Assembly: GCF_002954265.1 (NCBI RefSeq)
Contig: NZ_PPSL01000005.1
Span: forward strand, 124,001 to 188,000
DNA length: 64,000 bases
Source of the DNA: Flavipsychrobacter stenotrophus
GTDB lineage: Bacteria > Bacteroidota > Bacteroidia > Chitinophagales > Chitinophagaceae
Direction: 5' to 3'
Under the pieces are notes generated by a model. The model worked only from the letters and a program-made list of their open reading frames with translations. It was not told where the DNA came from and searched no databases. Positions 52,892 to 62,546 of this stretch are shown here, piece by piece. Position 1 is the first letter of the stretch; each line of letters opens with the position of its first letter. Made by a program: the position numbers and the translations under genes.

Positions 52892-53251
52892 ATGAGCACC
52901 GTATTATTTGAAGAATTACAAGAAATACATGTAACTGGCTGGAATGAGCGAGACAGGGAAAAGCGCGATACCCTGCTGAGAAAAATATATGCAGAAGATA
53001 TCAAAATGTATGATGCCGGTTTTATTGTGGATGGCATAAATGCAGTTTCTGATTTTATAGGTAAGCTTATAACGGAAGACCCCAAATACCATTTTTCTGC
53101 CGCTAAGAAAATAGAACCTCTTCAAAATAGCGCAAGGTTATTTGGTCACATACAAACAAGTGGCGGATTGCTGAATAGTACGGACTTTTTTATACTCGAA
53201 GAAGGCAAAGTAAAACATTTGTACGCATTTATAGAACCAGCTGTAAACTAA
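52892..53251 (+). CDS. SnoaL/NTF2-like protein
   Basis: 119 residues with an NTF2-like cone fold: N-terminal helices (FEELQEIHVTGWNERDREKRDTLLRKIYAEDIKMYDAGFIVDGINAVSDFIGKLI), a strand-rich C-terminus (FSAAKKIEPLQNSARLFGHIQTSGG...). Such proteins are often small isomerases or hydrolases or bind ligands; the role is unknown. Located between HbpS-like and Crp/Fnr genes, with 293 bp of non-coding DNA before it. Confidence 0.75.
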   Translation: MSTVLFEELQEIHVTGWNERDREKRDTLLRKIYAEDIKMYDAGFIVDGINAVSDFIGKLITEDPKYHFSAAKKIEPLQNSARLFGHIQTSGGLLNSTDFFILEEGKVKHLYAFIEPAVN

Positions 53252-53346
53252 AGTATAGCTGTATTTTGCCTTGTATAACCCAGAGGAGGTGAGCTCTTTT
53301 TTCTCACCTCCTCTCATACGTTCTAAGCCTCTGAGATTTGAAAAAA

Positions 53347-53931
53347 TCACTTCTTTATAATTTTACCGCCTCTAATACGGCTCAGCGTTTCCTTTGTCAC
53401 TCCAAGATATGAAGCAATGATATGCTGTGGAAAGCGTTGCGCAAATAAGGGATTTGATTGGATGAAATCATCATATCGCTCATCGGCAGTGTGGCTGATT
53501 GCCATTTTCAATCTTCGTTGGTTAGCGAAATGTTGGTTATCATCAAGCAGTATACGCATTTCTGTAAATGCGGCTATTGCATTTACTTCGTAGTAGTAAA
53601 ACTTAGATAAAAGCAGTGCTTCTGTGTCTTCCCATGCATCAATATTGTAAATGGTGGGCACTTCTTTATGAAAGCTCTCCCTATCGCCGGTCCACCAGTT
53701 TTCAAGGCCAAGGTTTAGTATTTGTTCCCCTCCTTTATCATCAACCGAATATTGCCTGACGGCTCCTTTAATAATAAAGAAAAGGGACTTGCAAATTTCG
53801 CCTTCATGCAAGAGAAATTGTCTTTTTTTGTATCGTTTTAGAATAAATGCTCTTTCAATTAAAGCAATATCATCAGCTGTTAACGGCGTTTGCGACCGTT
53901 CACGTATATACTCAATAAGTACTTCATGCAT
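53347..53931 (-). CDS. Crp/Fnr-family regulator (1)
   Basis: 194 residues: N-terminal cyclic-nucleotide-binding-like beta-roll (about 25-110, FLLHEGEICKSLFFIIKGAVRQYSVDDKGGEQILNLGLENWW), a dimer helix and a C-terminal HTH (about 165-190, FPQHIIASYLGVTKETLSRIRGGK). No Fe-S Cys cluster, so not a classical Fnr. Many Bacteroidota have such regulators adjacent to small stress genes. A second member starts 273 bp away in the opposite direction. Confidence 0.87.
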   Translation of the reverse strand: MHEVLIEYIRERSQTPLTADDIALIERAFILKRYKKRQFLLHEGEICKSLFFIIKGAVRQYSVDDKGGEQILNLGLENWWTGDRESFHKEVPTIYNIDAWEDTEALLLSKFYYYEVNAIAAFTEMRILLDDNQHFANQRRLKMAISHTADERYDDFIQSNPLFAQRFPQHIIASYLGVTKETLSRIRGGKIIKK

Positions 53932-54204
53932 AAAATCTAAAGTCTGGGGGAATAAAGGTAGGCGTATATGGAGGAAATTTTGAGCAAGACGTAGAAAATA
54001 ACCCGTGTTGATTCAGGCGTTTTACTTTGATCGTTTCTTTACCTGTTGACAATTTACAACAACACAATTTCAGGTTGGCATACCTATCATATGTTGCAAG
54101 TTGGCATTGCAATTAACCGACTTACATAAGCTTATAGAATTCACCATTTTTCTCAGAATACAAAAAGAAATAGCTTTGGGAACAACATGTAATTTCAAAA
54201 ACGG

Positions 54205-54774
54205 ATGTTTGAAAAATTAGAACAATACTTTAGGGATAGAACCATTATTGACGAGCCAACACTCAGACACATTTGCTCTTATTTTACGCTCATCAAGACA
54301 AAAAGAAATGAAATTTTACTAAAGCAAGGAGATATTTGCAAGTACTATTATTTCGTAAACGAAGGTTGCCTGCGGCTATTTACGACAACTGATGATGGCA
54401 TCGAAACCACAAGATATTTCGCCTTCGAGGGTGCATTCGGCACAGCCTTACCAAGCCTAATAGAGCAAACCCCTGCGTTTGAATTCGTGCAGACAATTGA
54501 AAAGTCAAAAATTCTAAAAGTGTCGAGAGACAACTTTTTCAATCTCGTTGATACTGTCCCACAATTTGCAAAAGTTTACAGACAAATTTTAGAACGAGGC
54601 TTTATTACCGCTCAAAAGCGAATATATGGGTTTCAAGGTTTTGATGCCCTCGCGAAAGTAAAGTGGGTGATGCAATACCAACCCGACTTTTTAGTTAGGG
54701 TCTCTAACAAGATGGCAGCATCTTATCCGGGCATAACACCGTCAACATTAAGCAGATTAAAATCTCAGTTGTAA
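54205..54774 (+). CDS. Crp/Fnr-family regulator (2)
   Basis: 189 residues with a cNMP-like domain (KRNEILLKQGDICKYYYFVNEGCLRLFTTTDDGIETTRYFAFEGAFGT) and a short C-terminal HTH (KMAASYPGITPSTLSRLKSQL), which looks compressed relative to the first regulator. Its stop overlaps the ATG of a DUF5655 gene (TAATG), so the two are translationally coupled. The sensed ligand is unknown. Confidence 0.85.
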   Translation: MFEKLEQYFRDRTIIDEPTLRHICSYFTLIKTKRNEILLKQGDICKYYYFVNEGCLRLFTTTDDGIETTRYFAFEGAFGTALPSLIEQTPAFEFVQTIEKSKILKVSRDNFFNLVDTVPQFAKVYRQILERGFITAQKRIYGFQGFDALAKVKWVMQYQPDFLVRVSNKMAASYPGITPSTLSRLKSQL

Positions 54775-55172
54775 TGTGGACTTGCCCTAAGTGCGAAAGA
54801 GAATTAGGAACGGCTAACCAGTGGCATGACTGTGTAAAAGTGAATATAGGGGATCTTTTCTCCGGTAAAAATGTAGAATTGGAGTTTGTATTCGATAAAC
54901 TGCTTTCAACAATTATTGATTGGGATAGTGTTGCGGTAAGTGCAACGAAAAATTGTATAGTATTTGTTCACCACAAGACGTTTTTAATTGTGCGACCAAT
55001 GAAAACACAGTTAGACTTAAAATTCTATAGTGCAACAGAGCAAATAGAAGCACCGATCATAAAGAGTGTAATTTGGAACGCTAAATTTGAAAATCATGTT
55101 CGAATCTCCAACCTAGAACAGTTGGATCCAAATCTGTATAGCCTGATCAAGACCTCGTATAAATTATCGTAG
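54774..55172 (+). CDS. DUF5655-domain protein with zinc-binding N-terminus
   Basis: 132 residues. The N-terminus MWTCPKCERELGTANQWHDC has CPKC and HDC, a candidate zinc site. The DUF5655 region follows (FVFDKLLSTIIDWDSVAVSATKNCIVFVHHKTFLIVRPMKTQLDLKFYSA). Coupled by 1-bp overlap to the upstream Crp/Fnr regulator, so the two may act together. The function of the domain is unknown. Confidence 0.75.
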   Translation: MWTCPKCERELGTANQWHDCVKVNIGDLFSGKNVELEFVFDKLLSTIIDWDSVAVSATKNCIVFVHHKTFLIVRPMKTQLDLKFYSATEQIEAPIIKSVIWNAKFENHVRISNLEQLDPNLYSLIKTSYKLS

Positions 55173-55258
55173 CTTCTAAAAACGTTGACCTAGAACAATA
55201 CTTTTAAAAATTGATATCGTGATTTTTGTATCTCACAAAAGAAGAAAAGAGAACCGAT

Positions 55259-55648
55259 ATGGGTATTTCACTACACACAGTTGGCATAACTGTAAAAGAC
55301 CTGGGAAAGGCACTTCAGTTTTATCGCATTTTGGGACTTCCTATCCCTGAAGGACAAGATAACGAACACCACGTTGAGTATACTTCCGACAATGGTTACA
55401 GCATCGGCTTTATTCCCGAAAGTACTATGCTACAAACAAATCCACATTGGCAGGCACCAACCGGCGACAACAGGATAAGTCTGCAGTTTGGATGTGATAC
55501 GCCTGCGCAGGTAAACGAAACCTACGACAAGCTGGTTGCTTCAGGTTTCAAGTCATTTAAAGAACCCTGGGATGCCTTTTGGGGGCAGCGATTTGCTCAG
55601 GTTATTGATCCCGATGGTAATAACGTCGCGTTTTTTGCTGATCTATAA
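55259..55648 (+). CDS. VOC/glyoxalase-like protein
   Basis: 129 residues: a VOC-family fold with MGISLHTVGITVKDLGKALQFYRILGLPIPEGQ and closing GFKSFKEPWDAFWGQRFAQVIDPDGNNVAFFADL. Metal-site residues are H7-type, E-type and the late D/N. Members include glyoxalases, dioxygenases and antibiotic-binding proteins. The ATG at 55259 begins the conserved domain; the TTG at 55226 would add 11 residues of unlikely sequence. Confidence 0.82.
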   Translation: MGISLHTVGITVKDLGKALQFYRILGLPIPEGQDNEHHVEYTSDNGYSIGFIPESTMLQTNPHWQAPTGDNRISLQFGCDTPAQVNETYDKLVASGFKSFKEPWDAFWGQRFAQVIDPDGNNVAFFADL

Positions 55649-55808
55649 CCATACCAGCTAACTCCACACAAAATAAGGGCAGATGGGTATGTACGATATA
55701 CTTCCATCCGCCTTTTTAATATTTTTCCCCTGAGAAAAGACGGCATGTTGGCTTGAAATAGTCTCAGTTATTGCGAGTACTCGCAAATAGTTCCCCATAA
55801 TTCCCACT

Positions 55809-55844
55809 AAAGCCTCACAGCAATGTGAGGCTTTAGTGTTGTTG
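55809..55844 (+). repeat. Right copy of the 36-bp direct repeat
   Basis: Same 36 bp as 51621-51656 with two mismatches (TT to AG after the hairpin). The AGCCTCACA/TGTGAGGCT hairpin is intact but the T-run is interrupted. Together with the left copy it brackets 4.15 kb of accessory genes. Confidence 0.85.
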
Positions 55845-55930
55845 ACCCGATCTCGGTATATTTGTCATTACAACTAACCAACTTTTTCATAACCAATAAC
55901 ATCTATTCTCAAAATAGTCATCCCTATTAA

Positions 55931-56962
55931 ATGAACCGCTTCTTTATATCTCTGTTAGTTTGTTGCTTAATAGCACCCTTATGCAGGGCACAGCATAGTA
56001 AAGAGTGTGAGCAGCTGCTGAGCAGAAAACTAAATATAGAGAGCATAGACGCGATCACGGAAGACCTGTTGCAACTAAAGAATTGCGGACTTGACAGCTT
56101 CGATGTAGCAATGTTGTGCAAACCATCTATGCTGGGCCCACTGCTTAGTGACCTGGAACATATACCCACCTATGGCGACTTCTTTAAAAAAGTAGAGCCC
56201 ATGCTGATCATGCCGGAATATGTCTCTATGAAACAGAATGTCTTTGCACTGGCAGCCGTTCTCGACAAAGACGCAACCGCTGAGAACTGGGACAAAGACA
56301 CCCGCCCATTACTGGAACTGGGCTATACTGCTGAGGACCTGGCCACAGCGAAAGAATTCATGCTGAACAAACATTATGAACATCCCACCTATCGCTCTGT
56401 GTTCTTTGAATACACATCTGTACGAAAAGCAATAGAGGAGAAGTTAGCACAACAGAAAAGAGATTCAGTTGCTACTGCGCTTGATGCAATAAAAACCACT
56501 TTTGCGCCTTATTGCGATATTAGCCAGCTAAAAAGTACTGACTACAATACTGTGGCCTTCACAAACTATGAAGCGGGCATGCAATGCGCAAAAAAGATGC
56601 ACAGGCCTGTGTTGATCTTCTTCAATGCCTTCAACAGTGTCAACAGCAGAAAAATGGTAAAGGCTGTACTGGCCGATGCTGCTGTAAAATCAATGCTCGA
56701 GCAAAATTACGTGCTTATCGACTTGCTGTGCGATGACCGGGAACCATTACCCAAAAGCAAGGAACATTTCTCAAAAGCCCTTAACATGCAGATCGCCACA
56801 ATAGGCCTTGCCAATGCCGAACTGGAATTAGCAACTTATAAGAGCGAATACGTACCCTTCTTTGTGGTGCTCAACAGCGTTGGAAAGAAAGTAGCTACCA
56901 TAGGATATACCAACCTGCCAAAAGAGATGATGACTGTCCTAATGAAAGGAATTGGCAAATAA
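55931..56962 (+). CDS. Secreted thioredoxin-fold protein lacking redox cysteines
   Basis: 343 residues: signal peptide (about 1-20), a helical unrecognised N-terminal domain (about 21-200), and a C-terminal thioredoxin-fold domain like the DsbD gamma domain (AGMQCAKKMHRPVLIFFNAFNSVNSRKMVKAV...; EYVPFFVVLNSVGKKV). In DsbD the redox motif is CVNC; here residues 236-239 are SVNS, so both cysteines are serine and thiol chemistry is not expected. It may be a binding or scaffold protein. TTG at other sites was not considered; the ATG gives a clean signal. Confidence 0.75.
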   Translation: MNRFFISLLVCCLIAPLCRAQHSKECEQLLSRKLNIESIDAITEDLLQLKNCGLDSFDVAMLCKPSMLGPLLSDLEHIPTYGDFFKKVEPMLIMPEYVSMKQNVFALAAVLDKDATAENWDKDTRPLLELGYTAEDLATAKEFMLNKHYEHPTYRSVFFEYTSVRKAIEEKLAQQKRDSVATALDAIKTTFAPYCDISQLKSTDYNTVAFTNYEAGMQCAKKMHRPVLIFFNAFNSVNSRKMVKAVLADAAVKSMLEQNYVLIDLLCDDREPLPKSKEHFSKALNMQIATIGLANAELELATYKSEYVPFFVVLNSVGKKVATIGYTNLPKEMMTVLMKGIGK

Positions 56963-57190
56963 CAATTATATTCGGTGACGTATCTAATCACTTCCTGGTC
57001 TGACAACCAACTTTATTATCCTCATAAAAATAAAGACTTATCCGCCTCATGAGGCTTGTTTATTTCTGTGTTTACATAAGCGCTGCAAAACCAAATCCCT
57101 TACATAACCAACTGTTTTAGCAAATAAAGCAGTCTTTAACGGAGACAGCATCTGTCACATCCGAAATTATTTTGAAAACCATTTTTTAGC

Positions 57191-59545
57191 ATGGCCTATA
57201 GTAAAACAATAAGGCAGAAGGCGATCCGATTGCTTCTGTTATCGCTTACAGCTATGTATGCTGTTCAATCAAGGGCACAAATAATCACCACTATGGCCGG
57301 CCACTATGGCGCCAACAATGTAGTAGACAGCATACCTGCTACAGTGGCCCGGATAGTTGCGCCACAAAGTGTGGTAAAAGATGCCGCAGGCAACTTGTAT
57401 ATAGCAGATGCCGGCAATTACAGGGTACGCAAAATAGACCTTGCAGGCACAATATCCACATTTGCAGGCAGTGGCACTATGGGATACGGAGGAGACGGAG
57501 GACCTGCTACTGCTGCAAGTCTTTCTATTGTAACAGGTATGTGTATTGATGCCGCAGGCAATATATACCTTGCCGATGCCGGCAACAACCGCGTGCGTAA
57601 GATCACCCCGGCAGCTCTTATAACTACGGTGGCAGGCAATGGCACCGCGGGTTATGCAGGAGATGGTGCGTCGGCTGTTTTAGCCAACTTAACCTCGCCA
57701 TCTGATGTAGCTATTGACATTTCAGGCAATCTATATATTGCCGACAGAGATAATCACTGCATCCGCAAGGTAAATGCCGGGGGTATAATTTCGACTGTAG
57801 CAGGGCTTGGGTCTCCGGGTTTTACAGGCGATGGATCGGCTGCCACTCTGGGACGACTTAATCTGCCAACCGGCATTGCGGTTGATGCTGCCGGAAACTT
57901 ATATATCGCCGACCAGATGAATGGAAGGATCCGCCAGGTAAATACTTCTGGCGATTTCTCAACAATAGCTGGTACCGGAGTAACCGGCTATAATGGCGAT
58001 GGTGTTGCGGCAACGGTAGCCGATCTGCACCAGCCTGCAAAAGTAAGCGTAGATGGTAGCGGAAATGTCTACATATCAGACTTTGCCAATAACAGAATAC
58101 GCATAGTAGATCCATCGGCCACTATCAACACCCTGGCCGGCAATGGTACTGCGGGTTTTAGCGGCGATGGTGCAGCTGCAACAGGGGCAATGATCAACCA
58201 TCCTGCCGGTTTATATCCCGATGGTAGCGGACGCCTGTATTTTGCTGATGCTGACAATAACAGGATAAGGATGATAGATGGCACAGGCATCATCAATACA
58301 ATAGCCGGTGTTGACAGATATCTGGGCGATGGCGGCCCGGCAACCAGTGCCGACCTGCTAACCCCATCTTATATGTGCATAGACAAGGCGGGTAACCTAT
58401 ACTTCAGCGAACCAAACGGATATAGAGTGCGCAAGCTCACCTCTGCAGGCATCATAAGCACCTATGCAGGTAATGGCATCAATGCCTATACCGGCGACGG
58501 CGGCCCAGCCACCGCTGCATCTCTTTATCAACCCGAGGCCGTAACCATAGATACATCAGGCAACCTGTTTATCAGCATGTTTGACGGGGTAATACGCAAA
58601 GTAACCCCTTCAGGAACCATATCCACCTTTGCGGGAAATGGCGCGCTTGGGTTTTGCGGTGATGGCAGCCCGGCTATCAGCGCATGTATAGGTACACAAG
58701 GTATGGTAATGGACACTACCGGCATTATGTACTTATCTGAGGGTGGTTTTGCCCGCATACGCACTATCAATACAGCCGGGATAATAAATACAATAGGCGG
58801 CATAGGCAGTCCGGGCTATTCGGGAGATGGCGGAGCGGCAACCGATGCAAAGTTGGCATACCCCTTGGGTATACAGGTAGATGATTCAGGCAATGTTTAT
58901 GTTGCGGACCAAAATAACAGCGCCATAAGAAAGATCACTCCTTCGGGCAACATATCAACGATAGCGGGCACAGGTGTTGCCAGTTTCAGCGGAGATAATG
59001 GCCCCGCCGTTATAGCAGAATTACATTACCCATCGTCTTTTACATTGGCAAAGCACAATAGTATCCTTATATCTGACGGTTGGAATAACCGTATACGCGT
59101 AGTTACCACCGATGGAATGATCAACACTATAGCAGGCACAGGCGCCTACGGCTACTCGGGCGATGGCGGAAATCCTTTAAGTGCGGAACTCTGGCTTCCG
59201 GCAGGCATCACAACGGATACCGCAGGCAATATCTATTTCATTGACGCAGGCACGTATGTGATCAGGAAAATAAGTGGATGGACACCACCAGTTCCTGTGG
59301 GTATAAAAGAAACCCAGGATGATCACAACGCAATAATATCTCCTAATCCTGCATCCGCTTATATTAATATTGACACGAAGCAAATAACAACAAGCATAAC
59401 GGTTACCGACATTGTAGGGCGGATATTAATAAACAAGAAAGCATACAACGACAGACATATAACACTCAATATAGAGCACCTGGCACAAGGAACTTACTTT
59501 ATCAGAATTAACGAAAATGAGATAGTAAGGTTTGTGAAACAATAA
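57191..59545 (+). CDS. NHL-repeat beta-propeller protein with T9SS type A sorting domain (second)
   Basis: 784 residues: an N-terminal signal sequence (about 1-30, ending SRAQ), a dozen NHL-type repeats (GNLYIADAGNYRVRKIDLAGTISTFAGSGTMGYGGDGGPATAA...), and a terminal sorting domain (ISPNPASAYINIDTKQ to FVKQ). Same architecture as the protein at 12237, so they are paralogues exported by the type IX system. The target of the propellers is unknown. A start slightly later is possible but this ATG is preferred. Confidence 0.87.
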   Translation: MAYSKTIRQKAIRLLLLSLTAMYAVQSRAQIITTMAGHYGANNVVDSIPATVARIVAPQSVVKDAAGNLYIADAGNYRVRKIDLAGTISTFAGSGTMGYGGDGGPATAASLSIVTGMCIDAAGNIYLADAGNNRVRKITPAALITTVAGNGTAGYAGDGASAVLANLTSPSDVAIDISGNLYIADRDNHCIRKVNAGGIISTVAGLGSPGFTGDGSAATLGRLNLPTGIAVDAAGNLYIADQMNGRIRQVNTSGDFSTIAGTGVTGYNGDGVAATVADLHQPAKVSVDGSGNVYISDFANNRIRIVDPSATINTLAGNGTAGFSGDGAAATGAMINHPAGLYPDGSGRLYFADADNNRIRMIDGTGIINTIAGVDRYLGDGGPATSADLLTPSYMCIDKAGNLYFSEPNGYRVRKLTSAGIISTYAGNGINAYTGDGGPATAASLYQPEAVTIDTSGNLFISMFDGVIRKVTPSGTISTFAGNGALGFCGDGSPAISACIGTQGMVMDTTGIMYLSEGGFARIRTINTAGIINTIGGIGSPGYSGDGGAATDAKLAYPLGIQVDDSGNVYVADQNNSAIRKITPSGNISTIAGTGVASFSGDNGPAVIAELHYPSSFTLAKHNSILISDGWNNRIRVVTTDGMINTIAGTGAYGYSGDGGNPLSAELWLPAGITTDTAGNIYFIDAGTYVIRKISGWTPPVPVGIKETQDDHNAIISPNPASAYINIDTKQITTSITVTDIVGRILINKKAYNDRHITLNIEHLAQGTYFIRINENEIVRFVKQ

Positions 59546-59785
59546 ACGACTCTCAGCAATGAGTGACGATTGTCTCCTTAGTTGCTGTGAGTAAAAAATA
59601 TTGTTTATTAATAAACAGCAATACCCCATAGTAATATGGGGTATCGCTGTTTTCAAAAGGGTTATTATGGCGGCTGGCGGCTACATATATTGCAGCCAAC
59701 ATACACCCTGTCCGGCAGAAATATAAGTACACGTTAACAGACCAACATATAATTCAGCGCTAACTTTATACTACAATACCACCCA

Positions 59786-60085
59786 ATGTCCGACGACAAT
59801 AAATCCCAGCACATACTCAACACATCGTCCAATCTCTTTGGGTTTTGCTTCGTGGTGTTTATATCGCTCAGGGCCCTAAAAATAAGTGAGCGTTCTATCA
59901 TAGATGAATGTACCGCTCTGTCTATGTTCCTTTTTATCTCCAGTTGTCTGCTTTCATTCCTGTCTATCAGGAGCAAGACCAACAGATCAGCATTTTATGA
60001 AAGGATCGCCGACTATGTATTTCTTACCGGACTACTTACACTGTTTATAACAACAGTGTTTGTGGTGTTTAATGTGATACAGTAA
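59786..60085 (+). CDS. Small three-TM membrane protein
   Basis: 99 residues with hydrophobic segments at about 15-28, 43-60 and 74-97 (FGFCFVVFISL; LSMFLFISSCLLSFL; VFLTGLLTLFITTVFVVF). No recognised domain. It ends 3 bp before the convergent gene. The start ATG is 26 bp after a TAACTTTA string, a weak -7 box. Confidence 0.6.
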   Translation: MSDDNKSQHILNTSSNLFGFCFVVFISLRALKISERSIIDECTALSMFLFISSCLLSFLSIRSKTNRSAFYERIADYVFLTGLLTLFITTVFVVFNVIQ

Positions 60086-60088
60086 AGG

Positions 60089-60820
60089 CTACCATTGTGG
60101 TCGGATGATGTAAGAATGTTTGTATTTGTCTATTAGTGGCGTCCGGTAATAGATGAGTACCCCCATTGTATGCAACTTCTCACTACTTGTATCCATAACA
60201 ATTCTTACATTTTCAACACTATTACTTAACACAACTACCGACCTACTGGTCGTTTTATAACCAACATAACTTACAATAACCTCATACTGCCCGCTATCCA
60301 ACCCTTTCACAGAATAATTCCCATCAAAGTCTGTAATAGTGCCACCCTTCAATACTCCATTCTGTTTTATCTGCACTGCTGCATTCACCATCGGCTCTTT
60401 CTTATTATCCGTAACCACTCCCCTTATCTCAGTCATCACGGAATCTATTTTAACGTTACCTTCAGACATTAACAAAGAATCAACTGCCACTATCGGCGGC
60501 CTACTTTGTGCGCGTAATTCAGGGGTGTGTACAAACAATAACGTCAGGCCCATCGCTACAGCAATTCTATACAACCGGCTGTGCGGCTGATGTGGAATGT
60601 GAATTTGCCTGCCTACTTGTGTAGATAAAAAACGACCACATACATGCCCCCTGTTGCTGGCAAAAAATCCGTACAATTCACTATCGCTCCAGCTCGTAAA
60701 GTCAATCACGGTTTTCCTGCAGCTATCGCAATGCCTGCCCTGCCCGTTAGAGGTCATGTCGTCCCAGCTCTGGCTGCATGGCTTCGGAATATCTATCTGA
60801 AAAGAAGTTTGTTTCTTCAT
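60089..60820 (-). CDS. Carboxypeptidase-regulatory-domain membrane protein with Cys-rich N-terminus
   Basis: 243 residues: a cytosolic N-terminus with a zinc-type motif (PKPCSQSWDDMTSNGQGRHCDSCRKTVIDFTSWSDSEL), a TM helix (about 85-103, RIAVAMGLTLLFVH), then a periplasmic carboxypeptidase-regulatory-like domain (IRGVVTDNKKEPMVNAAVQI...TDFDGNYSVKGLDSGQYEVIVSYVGYKT). This two-part architecture is common in Bacteroidota and of unknown role. The ATG at 60820 is preferred over an earlier frame start at 60874. Confidence 0.78.
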   Translation of the reverse strand: MKKQTSFQIDIPKPCSQSWDDMTSNGQGRHCDSCRKTVIDFTSWSDSELYGFFASNRGHVCGRFLSTQVGRQIHIPHQPHSRLYRIAVAMGLTLLFVHTPELRAQSRPPIVAVDSLLMSEGNVKIDSVMTEIRGVVTDNKKEPMVNAAVQIKQNGVLKGGTITDFDGNYSVKGLDSGQYEVIVSYVGYKTTSRSVVVLSNSVENVRIVMDTSSEKLHTMGVLIYYRTPLIDKYKHSYIIRPQW

Positions 60821-60886
60821 GGCAACGCGCTTACCTGTATAGACGTGAATTAGGATGCTAATCTTGGGATGCATGCCAACTAATTA

Positions 60887-62425
60887 CTACCTCGCGCTGT
60901 ACACTCTAACTGCCGTTCCACCCGGCACCTTAATATCTATGACCGTTTTCTTATCATCAAAACCTAACGGATGGCCCCTGAAGGTGGTGATCATATAATC
61001 GCTGTTCTCTTCTGTGGTGAGTAAGAGCCGCTTCCTGTCCTGCACCGGCATCATCATAATATTATTCTCCACGCACGACCCGAAGTCCATATTACTCACC
61101 TTTATTACCTCCGACTGATCTCTTTTTATCAATGAATCCAACGCCTGCTTCACTCCCGTACCCCAATAATCAAATTCAAAGTTTTTTCTCAGATGATCAT
61201 CTTTGTGTGACACCAGTTCATTAAAGTAAAGGTTCTGCAATGGATGATTGACGACCATAAAATAGCAGATCATTAATACCTGTACCGAGCACAGCCCTAT
61301 CACCAAAAATTTCAATTTCCCATTCACGATCTTACCAACACCGTACACTGCCAGCAACACCAGCGGAGGATAGATAAAGTAGAGATGCCGCCACTCATCA
61401 TACACCACCGAATGGCGTACGATGACCACCAACAGTGGCGCCGAGAAACACAACAAGTAAATAAAGAAATTACGTTCAGTAGAATTATTTAGCAGCACAA
61501 CAGGCTTCTTAATAAAACCAATCACCAGCAGCACTATCCCAACTACCCCGCCGAGTAACCACAACAACGGTATAGTTATACCCATCCACTCGGGCAGGTA
61601 GTACCAGGGCAATTTATCAGACGGTATATACACTCCATTCAGCAGATCATTACCACAAAACCCTTTACCCGCCAGCTTACTTATACACCCTGCAAAATGC
61701 TGTAGCGGCTCATGCCAGAAATACGGGCAGCACATATACAACATCACACTCCACCCAATGGCAAACAACGCAAGGTTACCGATGGCCTTCAAAATCCGCT
61801 CTCTTTTGTAAATAGCAGTAACCAGATCTACCAACATGAACAATACCACAAACGCCATAGGCAGCAGCGCCATTATGCGTATGCCGGTGGTATAGCCCCA
61901 CACCATACCCAATAACAAGTACATCCATGGTCGCTTACTTTCAAATGCCTGTTGCCCCACCATCAGCGATATAACCAGCATACTGAGGAGTGGGATATCC
62001 TTCGTATTGAAAAAGGAGTGCGCATAGATCCTAGGCATAAATACCAGCACCACAAATCCCAACGATGCCAGGAAATGATTCTTCAGCAACCTATATATAA
62101 GCACATACCCGCAAAACATGGCCAGTAGAAAGAACGAGTGCGTTACCAAATGCCGCATCAGGTATATATTACGACTATCCGTGATCCCCATCCCCTTCTC
62201 TATCATCATCAACGGCAACTCAAATCCTGCACCATATTCCTTGTCATAAAAGTGTAACAGCGTAGTATCTCCCTTAAAAGCATAGTTGTAGTTCACCTCA
62301 CCAATCAGGTGCTGCGCGGGCTCATCCCACGCCATACCATAATCCTGGTAAGTAAGCATACCTATCACCATCGCTATGGCTAATAGTATGATACCCGGAT
62401 AGTAAGTAAGGATGAATTTTCTCAT
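60887..62425 (-). CDS. GT39/PMT_2-type membrane glycosyltransferase (second)
   Basis: 512 residues with a dozen hydrophobic segments and the acidic pair of the GT39 fold in MAWDEPAQH, followed by the periplasmic loop and C-terminal soluble tail (VIDIKVPGGTAVRVYSAR). The family transfers sugars from polyprenyl-phosphate donors to proteins or lipids. A consensus promoter just upstream fixes the start at 62425 rather than 62443. It shares the fold, but only low similarity by eye, with the protein at 30982. Confidence 0.82.
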   Translation of the reverse strand: MRKFILTYYPGIILLAIAMVIGMLTYQDYGMAWDEPAQHLIGEVNYNYAFKGDTTLLHFYDKEYGAGFELPLMMIEKGMGITDSRNIYLMRHLVTHSFFLLAMFCGYVLIYRLLKNHFLASLGFVVLVFMPRIYAHSFFNTKDIPLLSMLVISLMVGQQAFESKRPWMYLLLGMVWGYTTGIRIMALLPMAFVVLFMLVDLVTAIYKRERILKAIGNLALFAIGWSVMLYMCCPYFWHEPLQHFAGCISKLAGKGFCGNDLLNGVYIPSDKLPWYYLPEWMGITIPLLWLLGGVVGIVLLVIGFIKKPVVLLNNSTERNFFIYLLCFSAPLLVVIVRHSVVYDEWRHLYFIYPPLVLLAVYGVGKIVNGKLKFLVIGLCSVQVLMICYFMVVNHPLQNLYFNELVSHKDDHLRKNFEFDYWGTGVKQALDSLIKRDQSEVIKVSNMDFGSCVENNIMMMPVQDRKRLLLTTEENSDYMITTFRGHPLGFDDKKTVIDIKVPGGTAVRVYSAR

Positions 62426-62440
62426 TGAACGGTAGTGCTG

Positions 62441-62470
62441 CAAATATATCCTATTTACACTGCTTCCAAA
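62441..62470 (-). promoter_or_regulatory. Promoter of the GT39-type gene
   Basis: On the minus strand: TTTG (62467-62470), 18 nt, TATATTTG (62441-62448). It lies 16 bp before the ATG at 62425. Confidence 0.75.
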
Positions 62471-62546
62471 TTTGTGTCATTTGAATGCAAATACGACGAG
62501 CACAACCTCCACCCCGCCACTGTTGAACTTTTACATGTCATACTTG

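Noticed and set aside
54774-55172. Frameshifted C-terminal part of the Crp/Fnr protein
   Set aside because: It has its own start with a TAATG overlap, a zinc-type N-terminus and a separate DUF5655 domain.
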